DNA from: Mycosarcoma maydis
Lineage: Eukaryota > Basidiomycota > Ustilaginomycetes > Ustilaginales
Assembly: GCF_000328475.2 (NCBI RefSeq)
Contig: NC_026480.1
Location: forward strand, 806,001-870,000
Direction: 5' to 3'
Length of the DNA: 64,000 bases
The notes beneath the pieces are model-generated. The model was not told the DNA's origin and made no database searches. It worked only from the letters and a program-made list of their open reading frames with translations. This document shows, piece by piece, positions 31,071 to 41,564 of this stretch. Position 1 is the stretch's first letter, and each line of letters begins with the position of its first letter. Position numbers and translations under genes: made by a program.

Positions 31071-31904
31071 TCTGAGTGCAAGGGGCGACAGAAAACACTA
31101 GAAAATGACAGAAGTGGCCAATTGTGGTTCCTTGGCTGTATATCTCGAGTCACTTTATATCTTTTGGGAATGCAGGCATTGTTCATATTGAAAGAGTAGC
31201 AACCGAGCTCCTTGTTCCTTCAAATCACGTCAAGAAGATGAACAACGTCGACTACCACTTATTGACCTGTGGAAGTGGGCTTTGTGGGGACTCGTTCTCT
31301 TGGCGCATATCACCAATGAGAGGTCGTCACATTTTGACAGCTACTCATTTCATTGACACCCCTGTTTCCAGCCAATCCACTGTCCACCAGAAGCAGGATG
31401 CTTAACTGTAAAGCAAGGCTAATGGAGAGAAGTGATTTCGTCGCTTTGACATCAACCCACGTTGACACTTCTTGTGGTGTTTCGGCGCTCGACTCCTCTG
31501 ACGCTAGTGCTCGTTCAAGCGAGAAAGCAGGCCACGAAACATCAAGGACACCATCATAGCCTGTAACTCAGTGCAACATACTTGGCGGCACCCACATGGC
31601 ACGCTTCCTGATATTACTCAGTGCACTCCCAAGATTTTCAGCATAAATCCGTGCGCACACCAGATGCCCACTTTCTGTCACATCCATGATAAACACAAAG
31701 CACTCCGCTACAAAGGCACTACTCGATTCTCCCGCGTTGTGGCGCGACTTGAGGGACCCCTGAGCCCTCTTCAAACGAGCCAACGTAGAGTGAGGCGTCG
31801 CGCAACAAACATTGTACTAAACTTCTACGTAGTCAATGGTGTCGATCACGCAGCTGCGATAAAATTGAATGGTGATGGACTGCTTGGATCTGAGCATGTC
31901 AGGC
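31071..31904. other. Upstream region of secreted-protein gene
   Basis: The interval covers the promoter of the small secreted protein and the 3' side of riboflavin synthase. Short open frames on both strands show no domain, signal peptide or coding bias that I can defend. It carries no TCGTGA/TCACGA unit that I noticed, unlike most spacers here. Confidence 0.45.
31154..31159 (-). promoter_or_regulatory. TATA box of the secreted-protein gene
   Basis: TATAAA on the minus strand lies about 85 bp upstream of the ATG at 31070, a normal position for a fungal TATA element. The call rests on motif and distance only. Confidence 0.4.
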
Positions 31905-32892
31905 CTACTTTTGCTCGCTAAGCACCTTTCGAACTATCCTCTCGACCATACCTTCGAGAGCCTGGGACGAAGCAGGACCCACCGCATGCCCGACTGCCTC
32001 TCTTCCGGCATCAAGGCTGTTGACAGCGTCAGCATGCTCCTCTGCATCCCGTTCGAGCGAGCCCAGCACAGCGCGGTGTACGTACTTGCCCACCATGTCG
32101 AGTTCCACATTCACCGTGTCCCCAGGCTTCTTTTTGCTCAGTCCAATCACCTCCTGCGTATGCGCGATGAGCATCACGTTGAACTCGACAATTTCCTTCT
32201 TGGGCGTCTGCGCATCTTGTCGGATATCGCCCGCTGTTGAGTTGGAAGGCAGCAGACCGCCTGTCGCGGGTGATACCTCGATCAATGTCAAAGAGGCGCC
32301 GTCGAGGGTCACGTAGCCTTTGGGAATCAGGTATGGCGAGAGAGTGGATGGCAGAGGCAGAGAGTCAGGCTTATACTGCAGCCTCAAGGTGATCGTGAGC
32401 GCATTCCCATTGGGTACGACCGATCGGATAAGGGCCGTAGTGTCAACGTGACCCTGGACAAAGTGTCCGCCAAAGCGAGTGTGTGCATCCATTGCACGTT
32501 CACAGTTGACCGCATCACCCACTTTGAGATCTCCCAAATTGGTCTTCTTGAGTGTTTCAGGTGCCACACCTATTTTGAAGTATCCACCGTCGTTGGATTC
32601 CGAAGCGTCAAATTCTGTGACGGTAAGACACGTGCCGTTGACGGCGATGCTATCTCCGATATGACAGTCCTTGAGGATGGCGGCAGATTTACCGATGGTC
32701 ATCGAATAGCCTCCTCCTCCTGACTTCGATGCATCTTGAGGCGAGATATCAATGATAGGAGCCAGAAGCTCGACTTTGATGCGCCAGCAAAAGACGTAAG
32801 ACGAGTGAAGGTGAGGAGTTATGTCAGCGAAAGCGAGAATTCCTAGCATGCTTTGCTGCGGTTCATTCAGACCTACCGATTCCTGTGAACAT
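31905..32892 (-). CDS. RIB5: Riboflavin synthase
   Basis: Riboflavin synthase makes riboflavin from two molecules of 6,7-dimethyl-8-ribityllumazine. Exon 1 (32892-32877) encodes only MFTGI plus one base; exon 2 runs from 32773 to 31905; the intron is 103 nt, GTAGGT...AAAG, with a CTGAC branch-like site. Splicing yields MFTGIVELLAPI, the hallmark N-terminus of the family, and a 294-residue protein. The two lumazine-binding repeats are visible: GDSIAVNGTCLTVTEF near residue 55 with FKIGVAPETL, and GYVTLDGASLTLIEV in the second repeat. HFVQGHVDTTA is also characteristic. It is longer than yeast Rib5 (238 residues) because of a loop in the second repeat and a C-terminal tail. It shares a 440-bp divergent promoter with homoserine dehydrogenase. 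Confidence 0.95.
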
Positions 32893-33332
32893 TGCTGCAA
32901 GACTTGAGTAAGGCAAAGCTAGCTTGGAATATTCTCTGTCCCGTTCGTTTACTTATGCCTCCAAGGGGATGATGGTCGAAGGTGAGAAGTAGAAGGACAA
33001 GCTTAGGTCAGGCGACCGCGGCTTCCAATCGGATTCATGATCGTTGAACAGCCGGCTTTTAGAACGGACTTTGCTCAGGGTCTTAAAACTCCACATTGTG
33101 ATTCTAGTCTCGTGCGATAAGAAGGAATCTTTCGGTGAAATTCCGTCTGTCGTTCTTGGCTTGTGCGTTTTCAGGCAGAAAGCACATCATACATGCTCTT
33201 CTTCGTTCGTGATTTGAGAAAGTGACTCGGAAGAAGAAGAAAGAGGAGCAAGCACACCACATTCGTGATTTTCACACGCTCCGCCTTCCACCAACTGTTG
33301 CCAACATCAACGATCTCAGCACTTCTAGTATC
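32893..33332. promoter_or_regulatory. Divergent promoter of riboflavin synthase and homoserine dehydrogenase
   Basis: This 440-bp spacer separates two metabolic genes. A TGACTC at 33223 is the core of the site used by Gcn4/Cpc1-type activators and lies 110 bp before the homoserine dehydrogenase ATG. No further gene is visible. Confidence 0.45.
33223..33228 (+). promoter_or_regulatory. Gcn4/Cpc1-like TGACTC core
   Basis: TGACTC lies 110 bp upstream of the homoserine dehydrogenase start. It lacks the final A of the full palindrome (TGACTCG here). A six-base match is expected often by chance; only the amino-acid biosynthetic context supports it. Confidence 0.25.
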
Positions 33333-34475
33333 ATGTCAGCAACTCAGGGAATCAACGTAGCCATCATCGGCGTCGGCCTCGTAGGCACTTCGGTCATCCA
33401 GCAGCTTACCACCGTTTCTTCTCTCGCGTCGAAACTGCACATTGTAGCGCTTCAAAACAGCAAAAAGACACTTCTCAGCACGCCCACCTCTCCCATCTCT
33501 CTCACCGGCTCTGCTGACTGGAAGACTCTGCTTGCCAACAGCGCTACTTCGGCTCTTGCTCTTCCCGATCTCGTTCTCGAGCTTCAAAAGATCACTCGCG
33601 ACTCGGGACGCCATACCGCCGTAGTCGATAACACATCGGACGAAACGGTGGCCGCTTTCTACCCTCATTTTCTTGCTGCTGGTCTGAGCGTTGTCACTCC
33701 TAACAAGAAAGCTTTTTCGGGACCTATTGAGCTGTACCAAGATATCCTCAAGTACAAGACGAACGACCTGGTTGGCTCCAATGGTGCACTGGTGTACCAG
33801 GAGTCGACGGTGGGTGCTGGTTTGCCCATCATCTCTACGCTCAGCGATCTGGTCAACACCGGCGACGAGATCACAAAGATTGAGGGTGTCTTTTCGGGAA
33901 CGCTTTCATACATCTTTAACGAATTCTCAACTCCCAAGGGTGGAGATAAGAAGTTTTCGGACATTGTCAAGTTTGCCAAGGAGAATGGTTACACGGAGCC
34001 CCACCCGAACGATGACTTGTCGGGATCGGACGTCGCTCGTAAACTCGCCATCCTCTCCAGGCTGGTGCCTGAGCTGAAAGATGCTCTTCCTCAGGGATAC
34101 CTGAGCGTGCCCACGCACTCATTGACCCCGCCACCGCTAGCCGATGTTGCTTCGGGCGAAGAATATGTCAAGCGCCTTCCGGAGTTCGACGTTGACTACG
34201 ATAAGCTGAACAAGGAAGCCTTCGATGCAGGATCGGTGCTGCGCTACGTCGGTGTGATCGATGTCCAGAAGAAGGAGATCAAGGCATCATTGGAAACATA
34301 CCCAGCTACCCATCCGTTCGCATCGTCGCTCAGCGGTTCGGACAACATCATCGCCTTCCACACAAAGAGGTACTCGGCCCGTCCACTGTTGGTCCAAGGC
34401 TCCGGTGCTGGTGCTGATGTTACGGCGATGGGTGTTGTTGCCGACCTCATCAAGATTGCCGAGCGTCGTTCGTAG
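33333..34475 (+). CDS. HOM6: Homoserine dehydrogenase
   Basis: The enzyme reduces aspartate-semialdehyde to homoserine with NAD(P)H, on the way to Thr, Met and Ile. The 380-residue product begins at the ATG at 33333; the frame is open for 37 codons upstream, but that part is leader-like. Seen are the Rossmann motif VAIIGVGLVGTSV at residues 8-20, VDNTSDETV, VTPNKKAFSG with the catalytic region lysine, the substrate loop GAGLPIISTLSDLV, EGVFSGTLSYIFNEF, and GYTEPHPNDDLSGSDVARKLAILSR with conserved acidic residues. The C-terminal GSGAGADVTAMGVVADLI helix is also typical. It is a stand-alone enzyme without an aspartokinase domain, as in other fungi. Confidence 0.96.
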   Translation: MSATQGINVAIIGVGLVGTSVIQQLTTVSSLASKLHIVALQNSKKTLLSTPTSPISLTGSADWKTLLANSATSALALPDLVLELQKITRDSGRHTAVVDNTSDETVAAFYPHFLAAGLSVVTPNKKAFSGPIELYQDILKYKTNDLVGSNGALVYQESTVGAGLPIISTLSDLVNTGDEITKIEGVFSGTLSYIFNEFSTPKGGDKKFSDIVKFAKENGYTEPHPNDDLSGSDVARKLAILSRLVPELKDALPQGYLSVPTHSLTPPPLADVASGEEYVKRLPEFDVDYDKLNKEAFDAGSVLRYVGVIDVQKKEIKASLETYPATHPFASSLSGSDNIIAFHTKRYSARPLLVQGSGAGADVTAMGVVADLIKIAERRS

Positions 34476-34621
34476 AGCATCATGTATTGTGCCAATGGGT
34501 ACGCTTGATAACGCTACACCCTCACACGATTCAAATGACAGGCCCTGATTCCCTAAAGAGAGCACTATACTGGGCTGCAACAATGTTTTAAGCAGTGAGT
34601 AAGTGTGGATTCGTGACTGTT

Positions 34622-36418
34622 TCAATCAAAGACGACCTTCTTGCCTTGAGGCTTGACCTGGGCCATAAGTTCCTTCTGCTTCTGTTTTGCGATCCACGAT
34701 GGGTGCATTTCTTGCGACTTGGCCGCCGGTGCTGGTGCTGGTTTCGTCTCTCTTGCACTATTCCTGCTCTCGACCGGGAAAGCTGATCGTTCCGGCCTCG
34801 GCACAAATGGACGCTTGGGCTGCTTCGGCAATGGCGCCACAGCGCCACCCCAACCACCGTCGCTCTTGGCTGGAGCCTGGAAAGCTGGTGGTCTCTGTCT
34901 TGCTCCACTACTCGTCGGTGCGACACATTCCAGCTTGGCTACTTTCTTTTTCTCGCGCATCTTGATGTGATTGGCGTTGGAACCGTATTTCTTCTCGTAG
35001 AGCGCTTTGCGTGCGCGTTGGCCCATACGATTCTTGCGTTCTTTTTTGGTCCCGGATCGAAGCTCGGATAGATCGCGATCGGCAAGGTCTGCTTCTGCGT
35101 CCGACCACTCATCGTCAGATCGACCAGCGATAAAGCCTGTGGAAAGGGAAGGGAGGAATGTTGAAGAAGAGGATTTGGTTTTCTTTGAAGGCTTTGAGGC
35201 TGATGATGTGGCTTTTCGTTTGCGGCGAGGCTCGGCGCTGGAAGATGCATCGGATTCCGATTCTGAATCCGAGCCGGAGTCTTGCTGATCGTCACTCTCT
35301 GATGCAGAGTCGTCAGTTTCCTCTTCGTCGCTTGACGCATCATCACTAGATACATCTGACTCCGCTCCCGCCTTGCGCTTGCGGTTTGGCAGTCCTGGAT
35401 CGTCTACAAGCCCAGACTCATCGCCAGATTCAGATCCAATCATGTCGTCCCACTGTGACAGATCTCCGAGCGCCTTCATCTTTTCTCGTCCTATCCTCAT
35501 AAGTTCCTCCTCATCTGCTTGCTCTTCCTGGTCCTCGTGATTATTATCGAAGAGTGGCCATCGACGAGGCGCGTCATCTTCCAAATCGGATTCGTCTTCG
35601 GATCCGGACCATTCTCGTTGCTCCTCGTCCTCTTGGTCATCCTCTAGCTTCGCCTTGGCTTTGCCCTTACCATCCACCTCAGCTTCTTTCTTGACGCTAG
35701 ATTCGATGCCTGCGAGTTTCTTCAAGTCTTCAACAAACTTGCCTACTTGATCAGCCAACATCTTAGACGAAGTGATTTTTGCTTTTACCCTCTCGGCTGC
35801 TCTGTCTGCTTCTCTCGAAGCACGCTCGAAAAGAACACCTTCTCCAAGCAACTCTTCCTCTCTCACCATTTGTAGATACACGTATTCCTCTTGGTCCGCG
35901 CTCGCCAACTCGGCTGATCGAGGCAAGAGCCTAGCTTTGACCATCTTAGTGATCAGTGCACGACTGGCAAGCAGGTTGATATCGATTGACTTGAGCGCTG
36001 TCAGCTCGTTTTGCACAAGTTCAGCCTGATCTGCCAACGAAGGCTTTTTCTGAAGCCCTTTGAGCTTCTTGACGAGTTTCTGTACTTCGAACGCTTTGGT
36101 CTTCTTAGCGGTTGCCCGAAGTGTTTTGGCGACATGATGAAGCTTTGTTCGTGCTTTTGCTGTGTCGACGGCTGATCTCTGAGAATTCTGATCGCCGCTT
36201 TGAGCCTCAGCTTTGCGCCCCGCTTCGCTGTCGTCGGCTTCACTCTGCTCAGCATCAGAGTGAGTAGTTGAAGCGTCGTCTCGAACCGAGTTCTCGGTGG
36301 TGGTTGCTTGTTCGTCCTCGATAGTTGACCGACTGGACGTGGCTTCTGAAACGGATCGTGAAGAGGCTTGAGACGAAGGAGATACCCTCTTCTGCTTCCA
36401 TACAGCCTTTGTTCCCAT
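34622..36418 (-). CDS. BUD22: Bud22-like ribosome biogenesis protein
   Basis: The 598-residue product from the ATG at 36418 matches the BUD22/SRFBP1 family, which acts in small-subunit pre-rRNA processing in the nucleolus. The N-terminal half carries a helical, Lys-rich region (residues about 85-230) including KTLRATAKKTKAFEVQKLVK, then long acidic Asp/Glu/Ser tracts. The diagnostic C-terminal block is LSTGFIAGRSDDEWSDAEAD followed by KKERKNRMGQRARKALYEKKYG, near residues 450-510. A basic tail ends in KPQGKKVVFD. The open frame extends 68 codons further upstream, but this stretch looks non-coding and contains TCGTGA units. It is convergent with homoserine dehydrogenase. Confidence 0.88.
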   Translation of the reverse strand: MGTKAVWKQKRVSPSSQASSRSVSEATSSRSTIEDEQATTTENSVRDDASTTHSDAEQSEADDSEAGRKAEAQSGDQNSQRSAVDTAKARTKLHHVAKTLRATAKKTKAFEVQKLVKKLKGLQKKPSLADQAELVQNELTALKSIDINLLASRALITKMVKARLLPRSAELASADQEEYVYLQMVREEELLGEGVLFERASREADRAAERVKAKITSSKMLADQVGKFVEDLKKLAGIESSVKKEAEVDGKGKAKAKLEDDQEDEEQREWSGSEDESDLEDDAPRRWPLFDNNHEDQEEQADEEELMRIGREKMKALGDLSQWDDMIGSESGDESGLVDDPGLPNRKRKAGAESDVSSDDASSDEEETDDSASESDDQQDSGSDSESESDASSSAEPRRKRKATSSASKPSKKTKSSSSTFLPSLSTGFIAGRSDDEWSDAEADLADRDLSELRSGTKKERKNRMGQRARKALYEKKYGSNANHIKMREKKKVAKLECVAPTSSGARQRPPAFQAPAKSDGGWGGAVAPLPKQPKRPFVPRPERSAFPVESRNSARETKPAPAPAAKSQEMHPSWIAKQKQKELMAQVKPQGKKVVFD

Positions 36419-36870
36419 AGCGATGAACTGCAGCTGAGGCTGTTGAGTGGATGGTGAATGGTACTGATAGGAGCAAGAATCAAGATCCAATCGTGAATTG
36501 GTGAATCGTGAATGTTTCTCATAGCCAGAAGAAAAAGTCGCGAGTGACAGAGTGGAGAAATGGACCAGATTCCAAAATTTTTGTTCGGGAACCGGGAGGC
36601 CATGTGGGGAACACTCTAACATCTCAACCTAAAAAGCGTGGAGCACGAAGCACGAAGCACAGAGTCGTGAGTGGCGCGTGGCGTGTGGCGCACGCTCACA
36701 GCGGCAATTTAGTCGGCGTCTTGAAAGGTGTGACTCAATGTGGTCTTCGCACGCTCAAGGACCAAGGTTGAGGGGGCTCACTAATCAACCGATCGCGCAC
36801 TCGAGACTCACAAGTCTGAGCCACCATCAACGCCTCTATCTTGCAGCTTCAAGGATCGAGACATCAAGAA
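36419..36870. promoter_or_regulatory. Divergent promoter of Bud22-like and amidohydrolase genes
   Basis: This 452-bp spacer holds TCGTGA at 36491, 36506 and 36665 and a short direct repeat of CACGAAG near 36644-36660. It contains no gene. Confidence 0.45.
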
Positions 36871-38350
36871 ATGCTGTTCAGACCTCTCTTGGCCGCTCGC
36901 GCAGCCTCGAGGGACTTTGCCTCGGCTCGCGCCCTGGCGCGACACGGTGCGAGCATGGCTATTCGTTGGTACACACCCGGAACACTGAAAATCAATGCGG
37001 AGCGTATGATGAAGACGCTTCACGATACATGCGAATGGGGCTCAGCGCACCGATATGGCCCTGGCTCATTCGAAACAGGGATGGCTCGGCTCACGCTAGA
37101 CGAGAATGATGCTAGTGTTCGACGCTGGTTGGCGGACGAAGCGACGAAGTTGGGTTGCTCAGTGACTGTGGACGAGATGGGCAACATGTTCATGGTGAAG
37201 CAAGCCAAGCGATCCGGGCATCCGACTGCTATGGGAAGCCATCTCGACACGCAGCCGACCGGTGGGAGGTACGATGGCATTCTTGGTATCATGGCCGGCC
37301 TGGAGGCGCTGCGTACATTGAACGATCACAATGTGGAGACAGAGTTTCCGGTGGCTTTGGTCAACTGGACCAACGAGGAAGGTGCGCGCTTTCCGCAGTC
37401 GATCGTAGGATCAGGCGTATGGTGTGGTGACGTACCTCTTGAAAGGGCGTGGATGCTGCAGGATGTCAAGGATCGCGCCTTGACGATGAAGTCCGAGCTG
37501 TCCAAAATTGGATTCTTGGGGGAAACACGCTGCAGCCACGAGGCAACACCGCTAGCTGCACACTTTGAGCTGCATATCGAGCAGGGGCCGATTCTGGAAG
37601 CAAGCGGTAAGAAGGTGGGCATCGTTCAAGGAGGTCAAGCGTACAAGTGGTTCGACATCAGCCTTCGCGGTCGAGAGTGTCATACTGGTTCAACGCCGTT
37701 TGAGACGCGGTCAGATGCGATGCTGTGTGCGTCAAAGATCATCGTCGAGAGTAATCGCATTGCCAAGGAGCACAAAGGACTCGCTAGCACTGTAAGTACT
37801 ATGCGATGAAAAGAGTCCACAACCTCCCTGTTTGGATTCTGACGCATCTTTTGACACGTCTTCTATGGGTGGTTGATCACGACAGGGCATCCTACGTCTA
37901 TCGCCAGGCAGCGTCAATACCTGTGCAGGCCATGTGCTTTTCACGCTCGATGTGAGGCATCCTTCGACGGACAGACTGACTGCGCTCTGCAGTGAGATCG
38001 AGGCGGCTGCACATCGGATAGCGTCGCAAGAAAGCGAGAAGGGGTGTCAAGTGGATTGGGTCGAAACATTCCACAGTCCGGCGATCACGTTTCATCCTGA
38101 TTGCATCTCGAGCGTGCGTAAAGCGGTGGAGGTCAATTGCGGTGCCGAGCAGGGAGTAGACATCTACAGCGGGGCAGGACACGACACATGTTCGACAAGC
38201 AAGGTTTGCCCTTCGAGCATGATCTTTATTCCTAGCAAGGATGGCATCTCGCATAATCCAAGAGAGTACTCGTCGCCAGAAGACTGCGCGATTGGAGCCC
38301 AAGTGCTGATGGACGCTGCGCTGCTGTACGACGCTCAACGGAAAGGATAA
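36871..38350 (+). CDS. Beta-ureidopropionase / N-carbamoyl amino acid hydrolase (M20)
   Basis: Exons 36871-37791 and 37886-38350, joined across a 94-nt GTAAGT...CAG intron with a CTGAC branch-like site, encode 461 residues. The family is M20 peptidase-like amidohydrolases that remove carbamoyl groups; in fungi the best-known member is Pyd3, beta-ureidopropionase of reductive uracil breakdown. Metal-binding motifs are visible: GSHLDTQPTGGRYDG near residue 113, NEEGARFPQS near residue 162 with two acidic residues, HIEQG near residue 230, and the final SGAGHD...MIFIPSKDGISHNPREY. Dimerisation domain GRECHTGSTPF is present. The first 30 residues are Arg/Ala/Ser-rich without acids until Asp-15, which could be a mitochondrial presequence; MAIRWY at residue 29 is an alternative start. 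Allantoate amidohydrolase is a related possibility. Confidence 0.87.
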
Positions 38351-39725
38351 GCGGCTCGTTCACGTTTGGATCGGCATTGGTCAAAAGTCTTGAAAATTGT
38401 CTCTGCTAGTCCTTGTGAGCATGCAGATAACTTACGTTGGATGCGTGGATCGATGCACCTAAGTCACGAGACTCGCCGACTTGCTGACTCGTCTGGCGTG
38501 AGAGCAGTCACGCGAGTGCTTTGTGGGGCTGAGAAGCGGAGCATTTCATTTGAAAATAAAGATGAAAGGAGGGTAGCCGGAGTTCTAACGGAACACAGCC
38601 GGGAATCGCGGCAAGTCACAGCCTGTCAGACGTCAAGGCTTTATCATGGTATCAATGTGCTGCAAGCTTTTCGAAAGTGCACCTGTGGATAAGGGGATTG
38701 TCTTGTTGGGCAAGGATGGTAATCACGAATGCTGTCAGACGGAGCTTGTATACGGACTTGGCGTTTCCTCTGAGCCCCTAATTATAAGACCCACTTTGGG
38801 AAGCTGTGTTTAGTGCGACAGAGTAACGCGCAGCGCCAGGTGGCTGAATTGGTTGATGCTCGTGAACTGTGACTGTGTGACTGTTGGTGCATCTGTGCGC
38901 AGGATCATGCAACAGAGACTGAGGAATGGCTGGCTTGCTGGCTGGCTTACTCAGTTGCTCGCTTTGAGGCGTCGTTGTTGTGCAGCTTTGTGTTCAATCT
39001 ATGAAGATGAAGTGACAGAGTGAGTAAATTTGGTAAGTTGGTTGATGGATTTTTGTTTTCTTTTTTGGTTTCCGAGCAAGTGGGTTGCGTCTCGACCAGC
39101 AACAAGCGTCAAGGTTCGGCGCAAGGGTTACATACAAGATACATACATTCGTGATTGCAGATGCTGATCTGTGGACACACGCCAAGGCAATCACGGAAGC
39201 AAAAAAATTAAAGAAGCGCGGCACTCGAATCACATGCACAATCGTCAAACATAGTGTACATGCTTCAGACGCTAACTTGCTTGAATTTCGGCTAGGGCGT
39301 ACAACTGCAAGGCAAACCGCAGCATGTAAGGCAAGATGAAGCCCATCTGCTCGGTTGTCGTGGAAGAAACGGTATCTAGTCTGTGCGCATGTCCAGAGCA
39401 ACCAACACACGACGAGCATTCGTGGTTGGTCCGTGTGTTTCGTGCAACATGGTCACAGGTGAGTAAAGCGTCAAGTTAGCCCTGCCATGTCAAGCTTCCC
39501 CGCACTCGAAACGCTTGTCAACGTGTGCAAGCAAGGGTCTCGTCCAATATAAAGCTTCTTGTGCGCATCGTCGTCCTTGTCGCTTCAACACTCTCCTAAA
39601 CTTTTCTTTTCACCCTTGCCCTTGGACCTGAGCCGGAACGACTCCCTCCGCCTCCTCTTGTCCACCACTTCTAGCTTACTGTATTCCACGTTTCCGCCAA
39701 ATCAAACCCTACAAGCCTGTTCAAG
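38351..39725. other. Gene-free region before the GMC gene
   Basis: This 1.4-kb stretch has no credible gene. TCRYGA units lie at 38464, 38723, 38860 and 39149. A CTGGCTTG-type short repeat lies near 38930-38950. A TATAAA at 39548 and a pyrimidine-rich leader near 39590-39690 mark the GMC promoter. Confidence 0.5.
39548..39553 (+). promoter_or_regulatory. TATA box of the GMC gene
   Basis: TATAAA lies 178 bp upstream of the ATG at 39726 and is followed by a CT-rich leader, a common fungal arrangement. The call rests on motif and position only. Confidence 0.4.
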
Positions 39726-41564
39726 ATGACCACTCCTTTCACAGAAACTGGCGTCAAGGCCAACGACTTTACCGAGTTCGACTATGTGATTGTTGGAGGC
39801 GGCACAGCGGGTCTCGCCGTTGCCGCTCGACTCTCGGAAGATGCTTCGGTCTCTGTCGGTGTCATCGAAGCGGGTCTCTGGCGTCCCGAAGATCCAAAGA
39901 TCAACTACCCTGCCTTTATCGGTCAAACCCTCATGAACCCGGACTACGATTGGTGCCTCGAGACTGAGCCGCAGCAGCACTCGAATGGACGCAAGTACAT
40001 CTGGCCGCGTGGCAAAGTGCTCGGTGGTAGCAGTGCACTCAACTTCCTCGTCTGGCAACGCGGCTACAAGGCCGAGTACGACGATATCGGCAAGCTTGGC
40101 AACGAGGGCTGGTCGTGGGACGACTACGCCTCTTTCTCTCGGAAGAGTGCTACGCTCGACAAGCCCTCTACCGAGCTGCAAAAAGCTAATCTCGCCACGT
40201 GCGACGACGAGCTGCACGGCAAGGATGGTCCTGTGCAGACATCTTACAGCAAATGGTATACCGAGGCACAGAAACCGTGGTTCGATGCACTCAAGAGCCT
40301 CGGCGTTCTCAACGTCTCGGACGGACTTGGTGGTAGCAACAGCGGATTCTGGGTCTCGCCTGCGACGGTCGACTCCAAGAAGAGCGTGCGCTCCTATTCG
40401 GCCAACGCCTACTATGCTCCCAACGCCAGCCGCAGCAATCTCAAAGTGATTACCGGTGCACACGCTTCCAAGATTGTCTTTGCCGACCAAAAGTCAGCCA
40501 GCGGTGACCTTGTGGCTTCGGCAGTCGAGTTTGTCGTCGACGGTGAGACCTATACGGTCAAGGCTCGTAAGGAGGTGGTTGTTAGCGGAGGCACTGTGAA
40601 CAGCCCTCACCTGCTCGAGCTATCGGGTATCGGCAAGGCAGAAGTGCTCAAGGCTGCCGGCGTTGAGCAGCGCATCGAGCTCGACGTAGGTGAAAACGTG
40701 CAGGACCACATCTACTGCACCAGCTCGTTCAAGCTCAAGCCTGGCTACATCACATGGGACAAGATGCGACAAGACGACTTTGCCAAAGCTGCCATGGAGC
40801 AATACCACGCTGAGGGTGAGGATCGCGGAATCATTGCCTCTGCCTTTTCCGGTTTCGCGTTTGTGCCTCTCAAGCAGTACCTTTCGGCTGAAGAGATTGC
40901 CAAGATCAAGAGCGACGTTGCGCAGGTTGACTGGTCCAAGTACTCGAAAGGTGTCCAAGAGACGGTCAAGATGCAGCTCGCACGCCTCGACGACGAGCAG
41001 TGTCCCTTTACCGAGTTCATCTTTGCACCCGGATTTTTCGCAACCGCTTCTCCTCCTGCCGACGGACAGGAATATTACAGCATTCTCTCGTGTCTTCAGC
41101 AGCCCTTCTCGCGCGGCAGCATCCACATTGCCAGCGCTGACGCCAAGCAACCACCCAAGATCAACGCCAACTATTTCAGCGTAGATGCCGATCTCGAAAT
41201 CCTCGCCAAGGCGGTCAAATATTGCGAGACCATCACGTCCGCTTCGCCACTCAAGCAGATCACCGTAGCCAGGCAGGATCCCAACCCCGAGCAGTATAGC
41301 TCGGACGCCGACTTTAGAGAGTTTACCAAGGATCAATCGGTGACAGAGTACCATCCAATCGGAAGCTGCTCCATGATGCCTCGCGACAAGGGCGGCGTGG
41401 TGGATGCTAGGTTGAAGGTCTACGGCACGAGCAATGTACGTGTCGCTGATGCTTCGATCATCCCAATCCACGTCTCGTCGCACATTGTGGCTACGGTCTA
41501 CGCCATTGGCGAGAAGGCGGCGCACATGATCCGTCAAGATGCAGCCAAGACGCAGAAGAGTTGA
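39726..41564 (+). CDS. GMC family FAD-dependent oxidoreductase
   Basis: The 612-residue protein belongs to the glucose-methanol-choline family, which oxidises alcohols with FAD. The dinucleotide motif DYVIVGGGTAGLAVAARLSED is at residues about 19-39, and the GMC signature WPRGKVLGGSSALNFLVWQRG near residue 94. A second signature, VVVSGGTVNSPHLLELSGIG, follows near residue 286. The C-terminal block has HPIGSCSMM, the DARLKVYGTSNVRVADAS stretch, and a catalytic-region SSHIVATVYAIGEKAA. The second signature and the VSSH(I)VAT block are typical of fungal alcohol oxidase/choline dehydrogenase-like members. There is no signal peptide, so it is probably intracellular. The substrate cannot be told from the sequence. 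It heads a run of four same-strand genes that includes a lactone hydrolase and a Baeyer-Villiger-type enzyme. Confidence 0.92.
   Translation: MTTPFTETGVKANDFTEFDYVIVGGGTAGLAVAARLSEDASVSVGVIEAGLWRPEDPKINYPAFIGQTLMNPDYDWCLETEPQQHSNGRKYIWPRGKVLGGSSALNFLVWQRGYKAEYDDIGKLGNEGWSWDDYASFSRKSATLDKPSTELQKANLATCDDELHGKDGPVQTSYSKWYTEAQKPWFDALKSLGVLNVSDGLGGSNSGFWVSPATVDSKKSVRSYSANAYYAPNASRSNLKVITGAHASKIVFADQKSASGDLVASAVEFVVDGETYTVKARKEVVVSGGTVNSPHLLELSGIGKAEVLKAAGVEQRIELDVGENVQDHIYCTSSFKLKPGYITWDKMRQDDFAKAAMEQYHAEGEDRGIIASAFSGFAFVPLKQYLSAEEIAKIKSDVAQVDWSKYSKGVQETVKMQLARLDDEQCPFTEFIFAPGFFATASPPADGQEYYSILSCLQQPFSRGSIHIASADAKQPPKINANYFSVDADLEILAKAVKYCETITSASPLKQITVARQDPNPEQYSSDADFREFTKDQSVTEYHPIGSCSMMPRDKGGVVDARLKVYGTSNVRVADASIIPIHVSSHIVATVYAIGEKAAHMIRQDAAKTQKS

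Noticed and set aside
38838..38900. tRNA-like A box (TGGCTGAATTGG)
   Set aside because: No B box (GGTTCGA-type) follows at a suitable distance and no cloverleaf can be drawn.
39702..40490. Antisense frames of 262 and 305 codons over the GMC gene
   Set aside because: They are mirror frames of a well-supported gene and contain no recognisable domain.
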